64,000 nucleotides of DNA, taken from assembly GCF_004145405.1 (NCBI RefSeq), contig NZ_SELQ01000003.1:124001-188000 (forward strand), written 5' to 3'. The notes below the pieces were generated by a model that saw nothing but the letters and a program-made list of their open reading frames with translations, was not told the origin of the DNA and ran no database searches. The position numbers and the translations under genes are program-made. Source of the stretch: Salipiger sp. IMCC34102. Its GTDB lineage: Bacteria > Pseudomonadota > Alphaproteobacteria > Rhodobacterales > Rhodobacteraceae. Positions 47,541 to 57,036 of the stretch are shown in pieces (within the stretch, counting starts at the first letter, position 1; each line of letters opens with the position of its first letter).

Positions 47541-48938
47541 ATGGATTGGACCGAATTCGCGCAATGGGGCCGGCACATCGCCGACTGGGGTGCGGAGTAT
47601 CACCGCACCCTCCGGGATCGTCCGGTGCGCGCACAGACCCGACCGGGAGAGATCGCCGCGCGCCTCCCCGCAAGTCCGCCTGCCGGACCGGAGGAGATGC
47701 AGACGATCCTGCAGGACTTCGAGGACATCGTGATGCCGGGCATGACGCATTGGCAGCACCCGCGTTTCTTCGCCTACTTCCCCGCCAACGCGGCACCGCC
47801 GTCGATCCTGGCCGAGCAACTCGTCAACACCATGGCCGCGCAATGCATGCTGTGGCAGACCTCCCCCGCCGCGACGGAACTCGAAGGGGTAATGATCGAC
47901 TGGCTGCGACAGGCCCTGGGCCTGCCCCAGGGCATGACCGGCGTGATCCAGGACAGCGCATCCTCGGCCACGCTCTCGGCGGTGCTGACGATGCGCGAGC
48001 GGGCGACCGGCTACACCGGCAACCGCGAAGGGCTTTCGGGGAAAGGGCCGCTGCGCATCTACTGCTCGGACCAGGTGCATTCCTCCATCGACCGGGCCTG
48101 CTGGGTGGCGGGGATCGGCCAGGACAACCTGGTCAAGCTGCCCGGCACCGGCCCGCGCCACGGGATCGATGCGGATGCGCTGGCCCGGGCGATCGAAGCC
48201 GACATCGCCGCCGGTTTCACCCCTGCGGGCATCATCGCGATCACGGGCGGCACCGGTATCGGCGCGTCCGACGATCTGGCCCCCGTCTTGCAGGTCGCGC
48301 GGGCGCACGATCTCTATACCCATCTCGACGCGGCCTGGGCGGGGTCGGCGATGATCTGCGCCGAGTTCCGCGACGATTTCTGGCGCGGTGTGGAGGGGTT
48401 CGACAGCATCGTCTTCAACCCGCACAAGTGGCTGGGCGCGCAGTTCGACTGTGCGGTTCAGTTCCTGCGGGACCCGACACCGCAGCTGAACACCCTCAAG
48501 ATTGAACCGGAATACCTCAAGACCACCGGTGCCGCGGTCACGAATTATTCGGAATGGACGATCCCGCTCGGTCGCCGGTTCCGGGCGCTCAAGCTGTGGT
48601 TCCTGATCCGGGCCTACGGTCTGGAGGGTTTGCAAGGGCGCATCCGCGACCACGTCGCCTGGGCCGGCGAGCTGTGCGAGGCCATCCGGGCGCTCGACGG
48701 GTTCGAGATCACCTCGGAACCGATCCTCAGCCTGTTCTCGTTCCGGTGTCCGGGCGACGATGTGGCTCAACAGCGGCTCGTGGATGCGATCAACGCCGAC
48801 GGGCGTATCTATCTGACGCAAGGCGCCCTCGGCGGACGCCGGATCATCCGCGTGCAGGTCGGCCAGTTCGACACCACGCGCGCGGACGTGATGACGGTGC
48901 TGCCGGTGGTGCAGGAAATCTGGAAGGACATGGCATGA
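47541..48938 (+). CDS. aromatic-L-amino-acid decarboxylase-like PLP enzyme
   Basis: A group II PLP decarboxylase of 465 residues. FFAYFPANAAPPSILAEQL near 75-93 and THLDAAWAGSAM are family stretches, and the PLP lysine is Lys296 in FNPHKWLGAQFD. Aromatic amino acid decarboxylases convert DOPA, tyrosine, tryptophan or phenylalanine into amines. Its place inside the hpa operon, 26 nt after hpaD and overlapping the FAH gene by ATGA, suggests that tyramine or dopamine feeds the pathway. Some members of this fold are aldehyde synthases instead. The precise substrate is not shown by sequence. Confidence 0.85.
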   Translation: MDWTEFAQWGRHIADWGAEYHRTLRDRPVRAQTRPGEIAARLPASPPAGPEEMQTILQDFEDIVMPGMTHWQHPRFFAYFPANAAPPSILAEQLVNTMAAQCMLWQTSPAATELEGVMIDWLRQALGLPQGMTGVIQDSASSATLSAVLTMRERATGYTGNREGLSGKGPLRIYCSDQVHSSIDRACWVAGIGQDNLVKLPGTGPRHGIDADALARAIEADIAAGFTPAGIIAITGGTGIGASDDLAPVLQVARAHDLYTHLDAAWAGSAMICAEFRDDFWRGVEGFDSIVFNPHKWLGAQFDCAVQFLRDPTPQLNTLKIEPEYLKTTGAAVTNYSEWTIPLGRRFRALKLWFLIRAYGLEGLQGRIRDHVAWAGELCEAIRALDGFEITSEPILSLFSFRCPGDDVAQQRLVDAINADGRIYLTQGALGGRRIIRVQVGQFDTTRADVMTVLPVVQEIWKDMA

Positions 48939-49789
48939 AGTTCGCGACATACACCAGCGAAGGGCAGACGCACTTTGGTGCGATTACCGACGGCGGGGCC
49001 ATCGCCCTGGATACGGCATTCCCGCAGTGGCCGTCGCTTTTCGACGCGGTCTGCGCGGGCGGCCTGGCGCAACTGGCGGAGCATGCGCAGGATCAGCCCG
49101 TCACCCATACCGACATCCGCTACGAGATGGTCCTGCCGCAGGCGCGCCGCATCCTGTGCGTCGGCGTGAACTTTCCCGACCGCAATGCCGAGTACAAGGA
49201 CGGCTCGGACCAGCCCAAGTACATGTCCCTCTTTCCGCGGTTCGCCAGCGGGTTCACCGGCCACGACCGGCCGATGATCCGCCCGCCCGAAAGCCCGCAA
49301 CTGGACTACGAGGGCGAGGTGGCCATCGTGATCGGCAAGGGCGGGCGGCGTATCTCGCAGGACGACGCCTATGACCATATCGCCGCTCTGACGCTGTGCA
49401 ACGAAGGCACCATCCGCGACTGGGTGCGCCACGCGAAGTTCAACGTCACGCAAGGCAAGAACTGGGACAACTCCGGTGCGATCGGCCCGTGGCTAGTGCC
49501 TTTCACCGATGCCGCGCAACTGGACGAGGCCCGGATCGTCACCCGCGTCAACGGCGAGGTGCGCCAGGACGACGTGCTGTCGCGTATGATGCACCCGATC
49601 CGGCGCGAGATCGAATACATCTCGACCTTCATGACGCTGGCGCCCGGCGACATCATCGTCACCGGCACGCCCACCGGGTCCGGCGCGCGGCTCGATCCGC
49701 CGCAGTACCTCGCCCCCGGCGACGTGGTGGAGGTCGAGGTCGCGGGCATCGGCACCTTGCGCAACACGGTCGAGGACGAGGTCGTATGA
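48935..49789 (+). CDS. fumarylacetoacetate hydrolase family protein, probable hpa-pathway decarboxylase/isomerase
   Basis: A 284-residue protein with a single FAH domain. The metal-binding residues are in LDYEGEVAIVIGKGGR near 127-142 and the later GDIIVTGTPTGSG near 240-252. In the hpa pathway, HpaG (OPET decarboxylase/HHDD isomerase) is either one two-domain protein or two separate FAH proteins. Only one single-domain copy is here, so it may do one of the steps, with HpaF or another protein doing the other. It overlaps its neighbours at both ends by ATGA. Confidence 0.82.
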   Translation: MKFATYTSEGQTHFGAITDGGAIALDTAFPQWPSLFDAVCAGGLAQLAEHAQDQPVTHTDIRYEMVLPQARRILCVGVNFPDRNAEYKDGSDQPKYMSLFPRFASGFTGHDRPMIRPPESPQLDYEGEVAIVIGKGGRRISQDDAYDHIAALTLCNEGTIRDWVRHAKFNVTQGKNWDNSGAIGPWLVPFTDAAQLDEARIVTRVNGEVRQDDVLSRMMHPIRREIEYISTFMTLAPGDIIVTGTPTGSGARLDPPQYLAPGDVVEVEVAGIGTLRNTVEDEVV

Positions 49790-50586
49790 CGCCCGAGGAT
49801 CACGCCCGCGCCGCCCGGGACCTTCTGAGGGCGGAAGAGACGGGCGAACAGATCGGTCTTCTCTCGCGGCGCCACCCGGAGATGGACCTCGACGACGCCT
49901 ATGCCGTGCAGACCGCCATCTCGAAGGCCAAGCACGCGCAGGGACGAAGCGTCATCGGCTGGAAGATCGGGCTGACCTCGAAGGCGATGCAATCGGCGCT
50001 GGGTATCGACATACCCGACAGCGGGATCCTGTTCGACGACATGGCGTTCGCCCATGGCGCAACCGTGCCCGCGGGCCGTTTCATCGCCCCCCGCATCGAG
50101 GCGGAGATCGCTTTCGTCATGAAATCGGCCCTGGGCGGGGCAGGTGTCACGCGCGAGGAGGTCATCGCGGCAACCGACTACGTGGCGCCCTCGATCGAGA
50201 TCCTGGACACGCGGATCCTGCGCAAGGATCCCGAAAGCGGCCAGCCGCGCAGGATCGTCGACACGATCAGCGACAATGCCGCCAACGCGGGCGTCGTCCT
50301 GGGTCCCCAGCGCCACGCGATCGACGCCTTCGACCTGCGCTGGGTCGGCGCGATCACCACGCTGAACGGCACGGTCGAGGAGACCGGCCTCGGCGCGGGG
50401 GTGCTGAACGATCCGGTCGAAAGCGTGGTCTGGCTGGCCCGCCGCATGGCGCTTTACGGCCAAAGCATCGCGCCCGGCCAGATCATCCTGTCGGGCAGTT
50501 TCATCCGCCCGGTCGAATGTCCGCCCGGCAGTGTCATCGCAGCCGACTTCGGCGCGTTCGGTGACGTCTCCATCTCTTTCGACTGA
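49786..50586 (+). CDS. hpaH: 2-oxo-hept-4-ene-1,7-dioate hydratase, HpaH
   Basis: A 266-residue hydratase of the MhpD/HpaH branch of the FAH fold. It adds water to 2-oxohept-4-enedioate. WKIGLTSKAMQ near 60-70 and PRIEAEIAFVM near 101-111, which carries the metal-binding Glu pair, are characteristic. The start at 49786 overlaps the preceding gene by ATGA. The open frame further back has no start signal. Confidence 0.93.
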   Translation: MTPEDHARAARDLLRAEETGEQIGLLSRRHPEMDLDDAYAVQTAISKAKHAQGRSVIGWKIGLTSKAMQSALGIDIPDSGILFDDMAFAHGATVPAGRFIAPRIEAEIAFVMKSALGGAGVTREEVIAATDYVAPSIEILDTRILRKDPESGQPRRIVDTISDNAANAGVVLGPQRHAIDAFDLRWVGAITTLNGTVEETGLGAGVLNDPVESVVWLARRMALYGQSIAPGQIILSGSFIRPVECPPGSVIAADFGAFGDVSISFD

Positions 50587-50595
50587 GGATTTCTC

Positions 50596-51372
50596 ATGCC
50601 CGCACCCCATAACCCCTTCAAGCAGGCCATCGCCCGCGGCGAGTTGCAGATCGGCTGCTGGCTTGGCCTGGCAGAGGCGTATCCCGCCCAGATCAGCGCA
50701 GGCGCGGGTTTCGACTGGCTGCTTGTCGACGGGGAGCACGCCCCCAATGACCTCCGCTCGATCCTGGCGCAGCTTCAGGTGATCGCCTCGGGCGGCAGCC
50801 ACGCCGTCGTGCGCCCCCCGATGGGAGAGGCGTGGATGATCAAGCAATTGCTCGACGCCGGCGCACAGACCTTGCTGGTGCCGATGGTGGAAAGCGCAGC
50901 CCAGGCCCGCGCGCTGGTCGATGCGGTGACCTATCCGCCGCATGGGGTGCGCGGGGTCGGCTCCGCGCTGGCCCGCGCGTCGGACTTCAGCGCGATCCCC
51001 GACTACCTGACGACCGCGCGGGACGAGATCTGCCTTCTGGTGCAGGTGGAGAACCGCAAGGGGCTGGCCGCGCTGGACGAGATCCTGGGCGTGGAGGGGG
51101 TGGACGGTGTCTTCATCGGGCCGTCCGATCTGGCCGCCGACATGGGCTTCATCGGCCAGGCCGGGCACGCCGAGGTCAAGGATGCCGTGACGGACGCGCT
51201 GCGCCGGATTGTGGCGGCGGGCAAGGCGGGCGGGATCCTGACCCTGGACGCGGAGCTTCAGACGGAATGCCGCAAGATCGGCGCAAGCTTCATCGCCACC
51301 GAGATCGACGTCACGCTTTTCGCCCGCCAGATGCGCGCGGCGGCGGCGGGCGCGCGCGACCGCCTGTCCTGA
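50596..51372 (+). CDS. hpaI: 4-hydroxy-2-oxoheptanedioate aldolase, HpaI
   Basis: A class II pyruvate aldolase of 258 residues that splits 4-hydroxy-2-oxoheptanedioate into pyruvate and succinate semialdehyde. LLVDGEHAPND near 42-52, VRPP near 73-76, QTLLVPMVESAAQA near 90-103 and the metal-binding Glu in VQVENRKGL near 150-158 match HpaI. It is the last gene of the hpa operon, 9 nt after hpaH, and is followed by a terminator. Confidence 0.94.
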   Translation: MPAPHNPFKQAIARGELQIGCWLGLAEAYPAQISAGAGFDWLLVDGEHAPNDLRSILAQLQVIASGGSHAVVRPPMGEAWMIKQLLDAGAQTLLVPMVESAAQARALVDAVTYPPHGVRGVGSALARASDFSAIPDYLTTARDEICLLVQVENRKGLAALDEILGVEGVDGVFIGPSDLAADMGFIGQAGHAEVKDAVTDALRRIVAAGKAGGILTLDAELQTECRKIGASFIATEIDVTLFARQMRAAAAGARDRLS

Positions 51373-51410
51373 CGGGCGGCGCTCTCCCCGCCTTACGGGT
51401 TTAACGAGTG

Positions 51411-51440
51411 CGGGCCGCCCTGAGAGGGGCGGCCCGTTTT
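51411..51440 (+). terminator. rho-independent terminator of the hpa operon
   Basis: CGGGCCGCCC at 51411-51420 and GGGCGGCCCG at 51427-51436 form a perfect 10-bp stem with a 6-nt loop, followed by TTTT. It lies 39 bp after hpaI and before the convergent outer-membrane gene. Confidence 0.9.
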
Positions 51441-51454
51441 GACATTGCCGGCGA

Positions 51455-52576
51455 TCAGAAGGTGAAATTGGTCGCCAAGGCCAGCGTGTCACTGGAGCGG
51501 TTGCCCGAAAGGCCCTGGTGGCGGGTGTAGTCCACCTCGAGCCGGGCCACCGGCGACATCTGGTAGCCGAAGCCCACCGAGATCACGGCATAGGTGTCTT
51601 CGTCCACCAGACCGTTCAGGTCGTTCGCGAACTCGTATTCGAAGCCGATCGCGCCGTTGGGGCTGAGGGTGCCCGGGCGCGGATCGAAGCTTTCCATCCG
51701 CAGCCGGGCATAGGCCAGGCCGTAGTCCTCCTCGTCGCCCAGGATACCCGACACGGTCGCCCCGAGCGAGTTCTGGACTTCTTCGATGAAGTTGCGCTGG
51801 TAGGCCAGGCCGACCGTGGGATGCAGCACCCACGTGGCGGGCAGGGACGGCACGTCCTCGGGGCCGTAGGTGCCGACCAGCTCTGCTTGGACGTAGAGCC
51901 GGTCGTCGTCCTGCTCCTGCTCCAGCGTGACGCCAGGGGCAAGCGGGACCGAGAGCGACTGGTCGCCCAGCGAATACTCGAGCCGTCCTACGAAACCCAG
52001 CCGATCGCTGATCTTCGCCATGACATCGCCGCGCACCCCGAAGGCCTCGCGGTTGACGACGCTGCGCCCAAGCGTTTCGGAAAAGTCGGCGTCGTTGTAG
52101 AAGACGCCGATGCCGTACATCAGGTCGGGCGACGGCGCGCGGAAATACTGCACGTCCGCCCGTAGCGCGTCGCCCGGCACCGTCTGCAGGTTGTCGTCCG
52201 GATCGACGTTGGCGTAGGCGCCCGAAAACCGCAGGAAGGACGCGCCCGTCGCGGCGGGCAACTCCTTGAGCACCGACACCGGCAACACGTAGGTCAGCGA
52301 TCCGTCGCGGAACCCCTCCTGCGGCCCACCGGGGGCCAGCGAGGCCGAGAGGGCCGAACGGGATTCGCCGATGCGGGTCTGGATCGTGGCGTAGATGTCG
52401 TTGCTGAAGGCGGGATAGAGCAGGCCGGCCGTGTTGAGGTTGCCCAGCGTCAGCAATCCCGGCGACAGGTTCGGCGGCGGGCCGGCCATCGGATCGGCGG
52501 TCTGGGCCAGTACGGGGCCGGCAAGCGCGGTTGCAAGCAGCGCAGCCGCCATGGGTCTGCCAAGGCAGTGTTTCAT
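51455..52576 (-). CDS. outer-membrane beta-barrel protein, possible aromatic-compound porin
   Basis: A 373-residue exported protein with a Sec signal ending near 25 (Val-Leu-Ala-Gln). The mature part has alternating hydrophobic and polar strands, and the last residue is Phe in ATNFTF, the C-terminal signature used for outer-membrane insertion. I infer a barrel of about 12-16 strands. Its place after an amidase and a DUF3237 gene in a Liv-type operon suggests substrate entry across the outer membrane, like meta-pathway porins. No family is assigned with certainty. Confidence 0.72.
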   Translation of the reverse strand: MKHCLGRPMAAALLATALAGPVLAQTADPMAGPPPNLSPGLLTLGNLNTAGLLYPAFSNDIYATIQTRIGESRSALSASLAPGGPQEGFRDGSLTYVLPVSVLKELPAATGASFLRFSGAYANVDPDDNLQTVPGDALRADVQYFRAPSPDLMYGIGVFYNDADFSETLGRSVVNREAFGVRGDVMAKISDRLGFVGRLEYSLGDQSLSVPLAPGVTLEQEQDDDRLYVQAELVGTYGPEDVPSLPATWVLHPTVGLAYQRNFIEEVQNSLGATVSGILGDEEDYGLAYARLRMESFDPRPGTLSPNGAIGFEYEFANDLNGLVDEDTYAVISVGFGYQMSPVARLEVDYTRHQGLSGNRSSDTLALATNFTF

Positions 52577-52615
52577 CGTCTTCTCCTCCAGTTGGTTTGC
52601 GGGTGGTCTTGGGTC

Positions 52616-53047
52616 TTACTCGGCCTTGAAAAGCTCCAGGTTCACATGGCCATCGGCCATCCGGGATACGAAGCTGCACACGAAGGTGCCGTGGTTCAGC
52701 CAGTCGTGGGCGGGATCTCCGGTCTCGAAGACGGGGACGCTGTGGCCGGCGAAGGTGTCCGGATCGCCCGCGACGGGGGCACAGGTGCCGCGGTTGACGA
52801 TCGTGGCGAAGGCACCGCCCCCGAGGTCGAGCACGTAGCGCGCCTCGACCTCGGCGCGGCCGTCCTCCGACAGCCAGGCCCAGTCGTAGCCGCCGGGCAG
52901 GATCGTGCCGTCGAGGTCCGGGCCGGTCAGCGTGCCGCCGGTGATCGGCACGCAGGCCCGCATGCGGCCGTGCATTGGTCCGACCATGACGGGCGGTGCG
53001 ATCAGGACGTGAAAGGTGCCGATGGGGCGGTAAACGGGGGCGGTCAT
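52616..53047 (-). CDS. DUF3237 domain protein (UPF0311)
   Basis: A 143-residue protein with the DUF3237 pattern: GPMHGRMRACVPITGGTLTGP near 24-44, and LPGGYDWAWLSEDGRAEVEARY near 51-72. The fold is a small beta-barrel and its reaction is unknown to me. Homologues occur beside aromatic degradation and amidase genes. It starts by ATGA overlap with the amidase stop and lies 39 nt before the outer-membrane gene. Confidence 0.82.
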   Translation of the reverse strand: MTAPVYRPIGTFHVLIAPPVMVGPMHGRMRACVPITGGTLTGPDLDGTILPGGYDWAWLSEDGRAEVEARYVLDLGGGAFATIVNRGTCAPVAGDPDTFAGHSVPVFETGDPAHDWLNHGTFVCSFVSRMADGHVNLELFKAE

Positions 53048-54525
53048 GCGGTTCCCCCCCCGCGGAAATCGGGGGCCAGAGGCGCCGTGCCCCAGACCCG
53101 GTCGCACTGGGCGGCAAACCCCAGCGTGGTGCGATCGGCGTAGAGGTCGCCGATGATCTGCACGCCAGCGGGCAACCCGTTGGGTGTCTGTGGCAGCGGC
53201 CGCACGGTGGAGGGCAGGTGCGACAGGGTCGCGACGCCGGGCCAGCAGAGGTTCTCGATGTAGGGCTCCGCCACGCCGCCGATCTGCAAGCTGCGCCGCA
53301 TCTGCGGGGTCACGCCGTAGCCGTCGCCGGTCTGGTGCGCAAAGGCCTGCCCCATCGCAACCGGTGCGAGCAGCACGTCGTAATCCTTGAAGAACCGGTG
53401 CCACCGCTGGATCTGAGCGGCCTGCTGTTCCTGCAACTGTCCCATGCGGGGAACGTCGGTCCGCAGGGCCTCGGCGATGGTGGCGGCGTGGGGATGATCG
53501 TCGAGATCCGCGATGGCCTCCTTGAAGGCCGCCACGTCGTCGTCGGACATGCCCGATCCGATGACCGCGAAGAGCAGGCGGAAGTACAGGTCGCTGTCGA
53601 GATCGACCGGCGCGGGCGGGCCGCTCAGCCGGTCGACCGGCACGCCTGCCCGTTCCAGTTCGTCGGCGAAATCCTCGAGCGCCGCGCGGTAGTCGGGATC
53701 CAGCGGGAAGCCGTCGAGCCAGAGCGCCACGCGTGTCTCGTCGAGGCGCGCGGTGCGGGCGGGCGGCAGGTCCAGCCGCCAGCCGCGCGCCTGGGCGCCC
53801 TCCGCACCGGCCAGAACCTCCAGCGCGAGTTCGAGGTCCGCCGCACTGCGCGCCAGCGGTCCGCAAACGGAAAGCGGGGCGGGCGTCAGCGCGCCTGGCC
53901 CGGGCGGCACGTGACCGCGGGACGAAACGATCCCGTAGCTGGGCTTGTGACCGTGGACGCCGCAGTAATGCGCGGGCACCCGGATCGAGCCGCCGATGTC
54001 GCTGCCGATCTCGAGCGACGTCAGCCCGGCGGCCAGCGCCGCGGCGGACCCGCCGGAGGAGCCCCCGGCGCTGCGATCGGTGTCCCAGGGATTGCGGGTC
54101 AGCCCGAAGATCGGGTTGTCCGACTGGTGGTCGGAGGCGGCCAGCGGCACGTTGGTCTTGCCGAAGATCACCGCCCCCGCGGCCTTGAGCCGCGCCACCG
54201 CGTCCGCATCGCGTTCCGGCCTGTTGTGTTCCAAATCCGGGATGCCGGCGGTGGTGGCGAACCCGGTCGCGTCGTAGCAATCCTTGATCGTCATCGGCAA
54301 ACCGGCAAGTGGCCCGGGCACCTGGCCCTTGTCGGCGGCGCGGGCCGACTTTCGGGCCCCGTCCTCGTCGAGTTGCACGATCGCATTGACCGGCCCCCCT
54401 GCGGCCGCGTTGCGGGCAAGGTGCGCGTCGAGCAGTTCTTCCGCACCGATCTGGCGGGCGCGCAACGCGCCGAGGGTCTGGGTCGCCGTCCAGCTGTGGA
54501 CATCGCCCGTCGGGGTCTGGGTCAT
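53044..54525 (-). CDS. amidase (amidase signature family)
   Basis: A 493-residue amidase-signature enzyme. The catalytic Lys is in LPMTIKDCYD near 76-85, the Ser-rich motif in AGGSSGGSAAALAAG near 150-164, and GSDIGGSIRVPAHYCG near 170-185 follows. It is translationally coupled to livM (ATGA) and to the DUF3237 gene (ATGA), so it acts with the Liv-type importer. The likely role is to release an acid and ammonia from an imported amide. The amide is unknown. It differs from the amidase at 26133, and no recent duplication is evident. Confidence 0.9.
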   Translation of the reverse strand: MTQTPTGDVHSWTATQTLGALRARQIGAEELLDAHLARNAAAGGPVNAIVQLDEDGARKSARAADKGQVPGPLAGLPMTIKDCYDATGFATTAGIPDLEHNRPERDADAVARLKAAGAVIFGKTNVPLAASDHQSDNPIFGLTRNPWDTDRSAGGSSGGSAAALAAGLTSLEIGSDIGGSIRVPAHYCGVHGHKPSYGIVSSRGHVPPGPGALTPAPLSVCGPLARSAADLELALEVLAGAEGAQARGWRLDLPPARTARLDETRVALWLDGFPLDPDYRAALEDFADELERAGVPVDRLSGPPAPVDLDSDLYFRLLFAVIGSGMSDDDVAAFKEAIADLDDHPHAATIAEALRTDVPRMGQLQEQQAAQIQRWHRFFKDYDVLLAPVAMGQAFAHQTGDGYGVTPQMRRSLQIGGVAEPYIENLCWPGVATLSHLPSTVRPLPQTPNGLPAGVQIIGDLYADRTTLGFAAQCDRVWGTAPLAPDFRGGGTA

Positions 54526-55478
54526 CGGAACGCCTTTCGCTTGGTGTAATCGGTGAGATCTTGGATCGCGGGCCACAGCCCGCGCGGGGCCACCAGCAGG
54601 ACGACGACGGCCAGCGCGCCGATCACGATCCAGTAGGTGCCGCCGGAATAGCCCGCGTTGGTCATCACTTCGCGGATCGCGATGAACAGGACCGTGCCGA
54701 GGATCGGCCCCGTCAACGTGCCCAGCCCGCCGATCACGGTGACGAACATCATGGCGATCAACCAGTTCATCTGGAACGCGTCGCTGGGCGAGATGTAGAG
54801 CGCGTTGACGTAGTAGGCCGCCCCCGCCGCCGCACAGCCCATCGCGCTGATCACGAAGACCAGCAGGTGCATGCGCCGCACGTTCACGCCCGATGCCTCG
54901 GCCGCCTGCGGGTTGTCGCGCATGCCCAGCAGGGCCAGCCCGGTGTCCGAGGCCAGGAAGGCGCGCAGCGCGACGACCAGCGCCACGAGCCCGAAGGCCA
55001 GACCGAAGAAGATCACGCGCTCGGGGTTGCTGGTCATGCTCTCGCCGCCGGGACGCAGGATCAGCCCCGCCGACCCCCCCGTCCAGGACCATTTCAGCAC
55101 GAGGGCCGCGACGATCTCGGCGGCGACCCACATGCCGACGGCGAAATAGGCGTGCTTGAGGTGGAAGACGACCATCCCCAGCGGGATCGCCAAGGCCCCC
55201 GCGAGCACCGGCGCCAGCGCAAGCCAGATCCAGATCGGCACGCCGGTGTTGTTCGCGGCCAGAAACAGCGCGTAGCCGCCAAGCCCCACGAAAAGCTGGT
55301 GGCCCAGCGAAATCTGGCCCGCGTAACCGGCGAGCAGGTTCCACATCTGCGCCAGGATCATGATCACCACGACCTCGCTCAGCAGATAGAGCGAACCGGG
55401 ATCGAGGCGCATCGCCGACCACGCGGCGAGCGCGCCGCCCAGGATCAGCAGTCCGGCGGAAAAGGCACGCGGGGTCAT
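54522..55478 (-). CDS. livM: branched-chain amino acid-type ABC transporter permease, LivM family
   Basis: A permease of 318 residues with about nine helices. AGYAGQISLGHQLFVGLGGYA near 49-69 is the LivM signature, and GGLGTLTGPILGTVLF near 257-272 is the second conserved block. The ATG at 55478 overlaps the livH stop. The longer frame upstream is a livH shadow. In this context the cargo is more likely an aromatic acid or amide than leucine. Confidence 0.9.
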   Translation of the reverse strand: MTPRAFSAGLLILGGALAAWSAMRLDPGSLYLLSEVVVIMILAQMWNLLAGYAGQISLGHQLFVGLGGYALFLAANNTGVPIWIWLALAPVLAGALAIPLGMVVFHLKHAYFAVGMWVAAEIVAALVLKWSWTGGSAGLILRPGGESMTSNPERVIFFGLAFGLVALVVALRAFLASDTGLALLGMRDNPQAAEASGVNVRRMHLLVFVISAMGCAAAGAAYYVNALYISPSDAFQMNWLIAMMFVTVIGGLGTLTGPILGTVLFIAIREVMTNAGYSGGTYWIVIGALAVVVLLVAPRGLWPAIQDLTDYTKRKAFR

Positions 55479-56338
55479 GAAAGCCTCCCGGTCATGGCGC
55501 GCAGCACGAGGATCGAGAAGAAGACGAGGTGCACGTAAAGAAGGCCCGCGTTGCTGTCCCACCACGCGCTCAGCACCTGCGTGACGCCCAGCAGGACGCC
55601 CGCGGCAAAGGCCCCCCGGGTGGAGCCGAGGCCGCCGAGGACGACCACCTCGAAGGCGATCAGCAGATAGGACACCCCGGAGTAGGGCGACACGCTGGCG
55701 CGCATCGCCAGAAGCACCCCGGCGAGGGCCGCCAGCCCCGCGGCGAGGGCCGCGACCTTCACGTGCACGCGGGCCACGCGGATGCCCATGAGCGCCGCGA
55801 TATCGGGACGGTCCGACAGGGCCCGCACCTCGCGTCCGAAGCGGGTGTGCCGGATCACTGCGGCAAGGCCTGCGAAGACGACCACGGCGATGCCCAGCGT
55901 GACCACCGGCAAGGCCCCGATGATCACCGGGCCAAGCTGCAGGCTCGCCTGGGCCAGGCCGCCGACGTTCAGGCCGCGCAGATCGGCGCCCGCGGTCTCC
56001 ACCAGCAGGTTGCGCAGGATCACGGCGATCCCGAAGGTCACCAGCATCGGCACCATGGGATCGCGGAAGTGCATCGCCCGCTCGACGAAGGCCACCTGAA
56101 GCAGCCCGCCGAGGGCGGCACAAAGCGCGCAGGCCAGCACCAGCACGGCCAGCACCGGCACGGTGGGGGCCAGTGCCGTTACACCCACCGCGATAAAGGC
56201 CCCGATGGTGATCAGTTCCCCGTGCGAGAGGTTCACGACCCGCAGCACCCCGAAGGTGAGCGCCAGCCCCGCACCGATCACGCCGTAGAGCCCGCCCAAG
56301 GTCACGCCCTGCAGGAGAAGTTCGAAAAGGGCGGTCAT
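55475..56338 (-). CDS. livH: branched-chain amino acid-type ABC transporter permease, LivH family
   Basis: A permease of 287 residues with about eight helices. GLYGVIGAGLALTFGVLRVVNLSHGEL near 15-41 is the classic LivH opening, and LGGLGSTRGAFAAGVLLG near 239-256 is the conserved C-terminal block. The start at 56338 overlaps the livF stop by ATGA. It pairs with LivM in the membrane. Confidence 0.92.
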   Translation of the reverse strand: MTALFELLLQGVTLGGLYGVIGAGLALTFGVLRVVNLSHGELITIGAFIAVGVTALAPTVPVLAVLVLACALCAALGGLLQVAFVERAMHFRDPMVPMLVTFGIAVILRNLLVETAGADLRGLNVGGLAQASLQLGPVIIGALPVVTLGIAVVVFAGLAAVIRHTRFGREVRALSDRPDIAALMGIRVARVHVKVAALAAGLAALAGVLLAMRASVSPYSGVSYLLIAFEVVVLGGLGSTRGAFAAGVLLGVTQVLSAWWDSNAGLLYVHLVFFSILVLRAMTGRLS

Positions 56339-57036
56339 GCGGCGTCTCCGAAGAAGGCGGCCTTCATGGCTTGGGGCGTGGTGGTGGCGGCGGGGCCGGT
56401 CAGCGTCAGGCGGCCCTGGAACATGCAGGCCACGCGGTCCGAGATTGCCTGCGCGCGGCTGACATCCTGATCGACGACGATCAGCGCGATGCCTTCGCGT
56501 TGCACCGACTTCAGCGCCTCGTAGACCTCGCGCGTGACCAGCGGTGACAGGCCCAGCGAGATCTCGTCGCAAAGCAGGATGGCGGGGTTCGCCGCGAGCG
56601 CACGGCCAATGGCGACCATCTGCTGCTGTCCGCCGGACAGCGATCCGGGCGGTTGCGTCCGCTTGTCCCTGAGCACGGGAAAGAGGTCGTAGATCGCCTT
56701 GAGGGACCAGCGACCTGCGCGCGCGCCCGCGCCGATCATCAGGTTTTCCTCCACCGAGAGGCTGTCGAACAGAAGCCGCCCCTCGGGCACCAGTGCCAGA
56801 CCGGCGGCGGCGGCGGCCCGCGGATCGCCGGGGGGCAGGCAGATGCCAGCCACGCGGACCTCGCCCCGCGAAGGGGGCATCAGCCCGCAGAGAAGCCGCA
56901 TCAGCGTGGTCTTGCCCGCACCGTTCGCCCCGGCGAGCGCCAGGGTCTCGCCTTCCGAAAGGTCGAGGTCCACGCCCTGCAGTGCTGCCATCTCTCCATA
57001 GCGGGCGTGGATTCCCGAAAGTTCAAGCAGCGGCAT
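56335..57036 (-). CDS. livF: branched-chain amino acid-type ABC transporter ATP-binding protein, LivF family
   Basis: An ATPase of 233 residues. Walker A GANGAGKTT is near 34-42, the signature LSGGQQQMVAIGRALA near 133-148 and the Walker B region LLCDE near 154-158. SLGLSPLVTREVYEALK, which follows, is the LivF-type D-loop region. It overlaps livG by 14 nt. Confidence 0.92.
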   Translation of the reverse strand: MPLLELSGIHARYGEMAALQGVDLDLSEGETLALAGANGAGKTTLMRLLCGLMPPSRGEVRVAGICLPPGDPRAAAAAGLALVPEGRLLFDSLSVEENLMIGAGARAGRWSLKAIYDLFPVLRDKRTQPPGSLSGGQQQMVAIGRALAANPAILLCDEISLGLSPLVTREVYEALKSVQREGIALIVVDQDVSRAQAISDRVACMFQGRLTLTGPAATTTPQAMKAAFFGDAA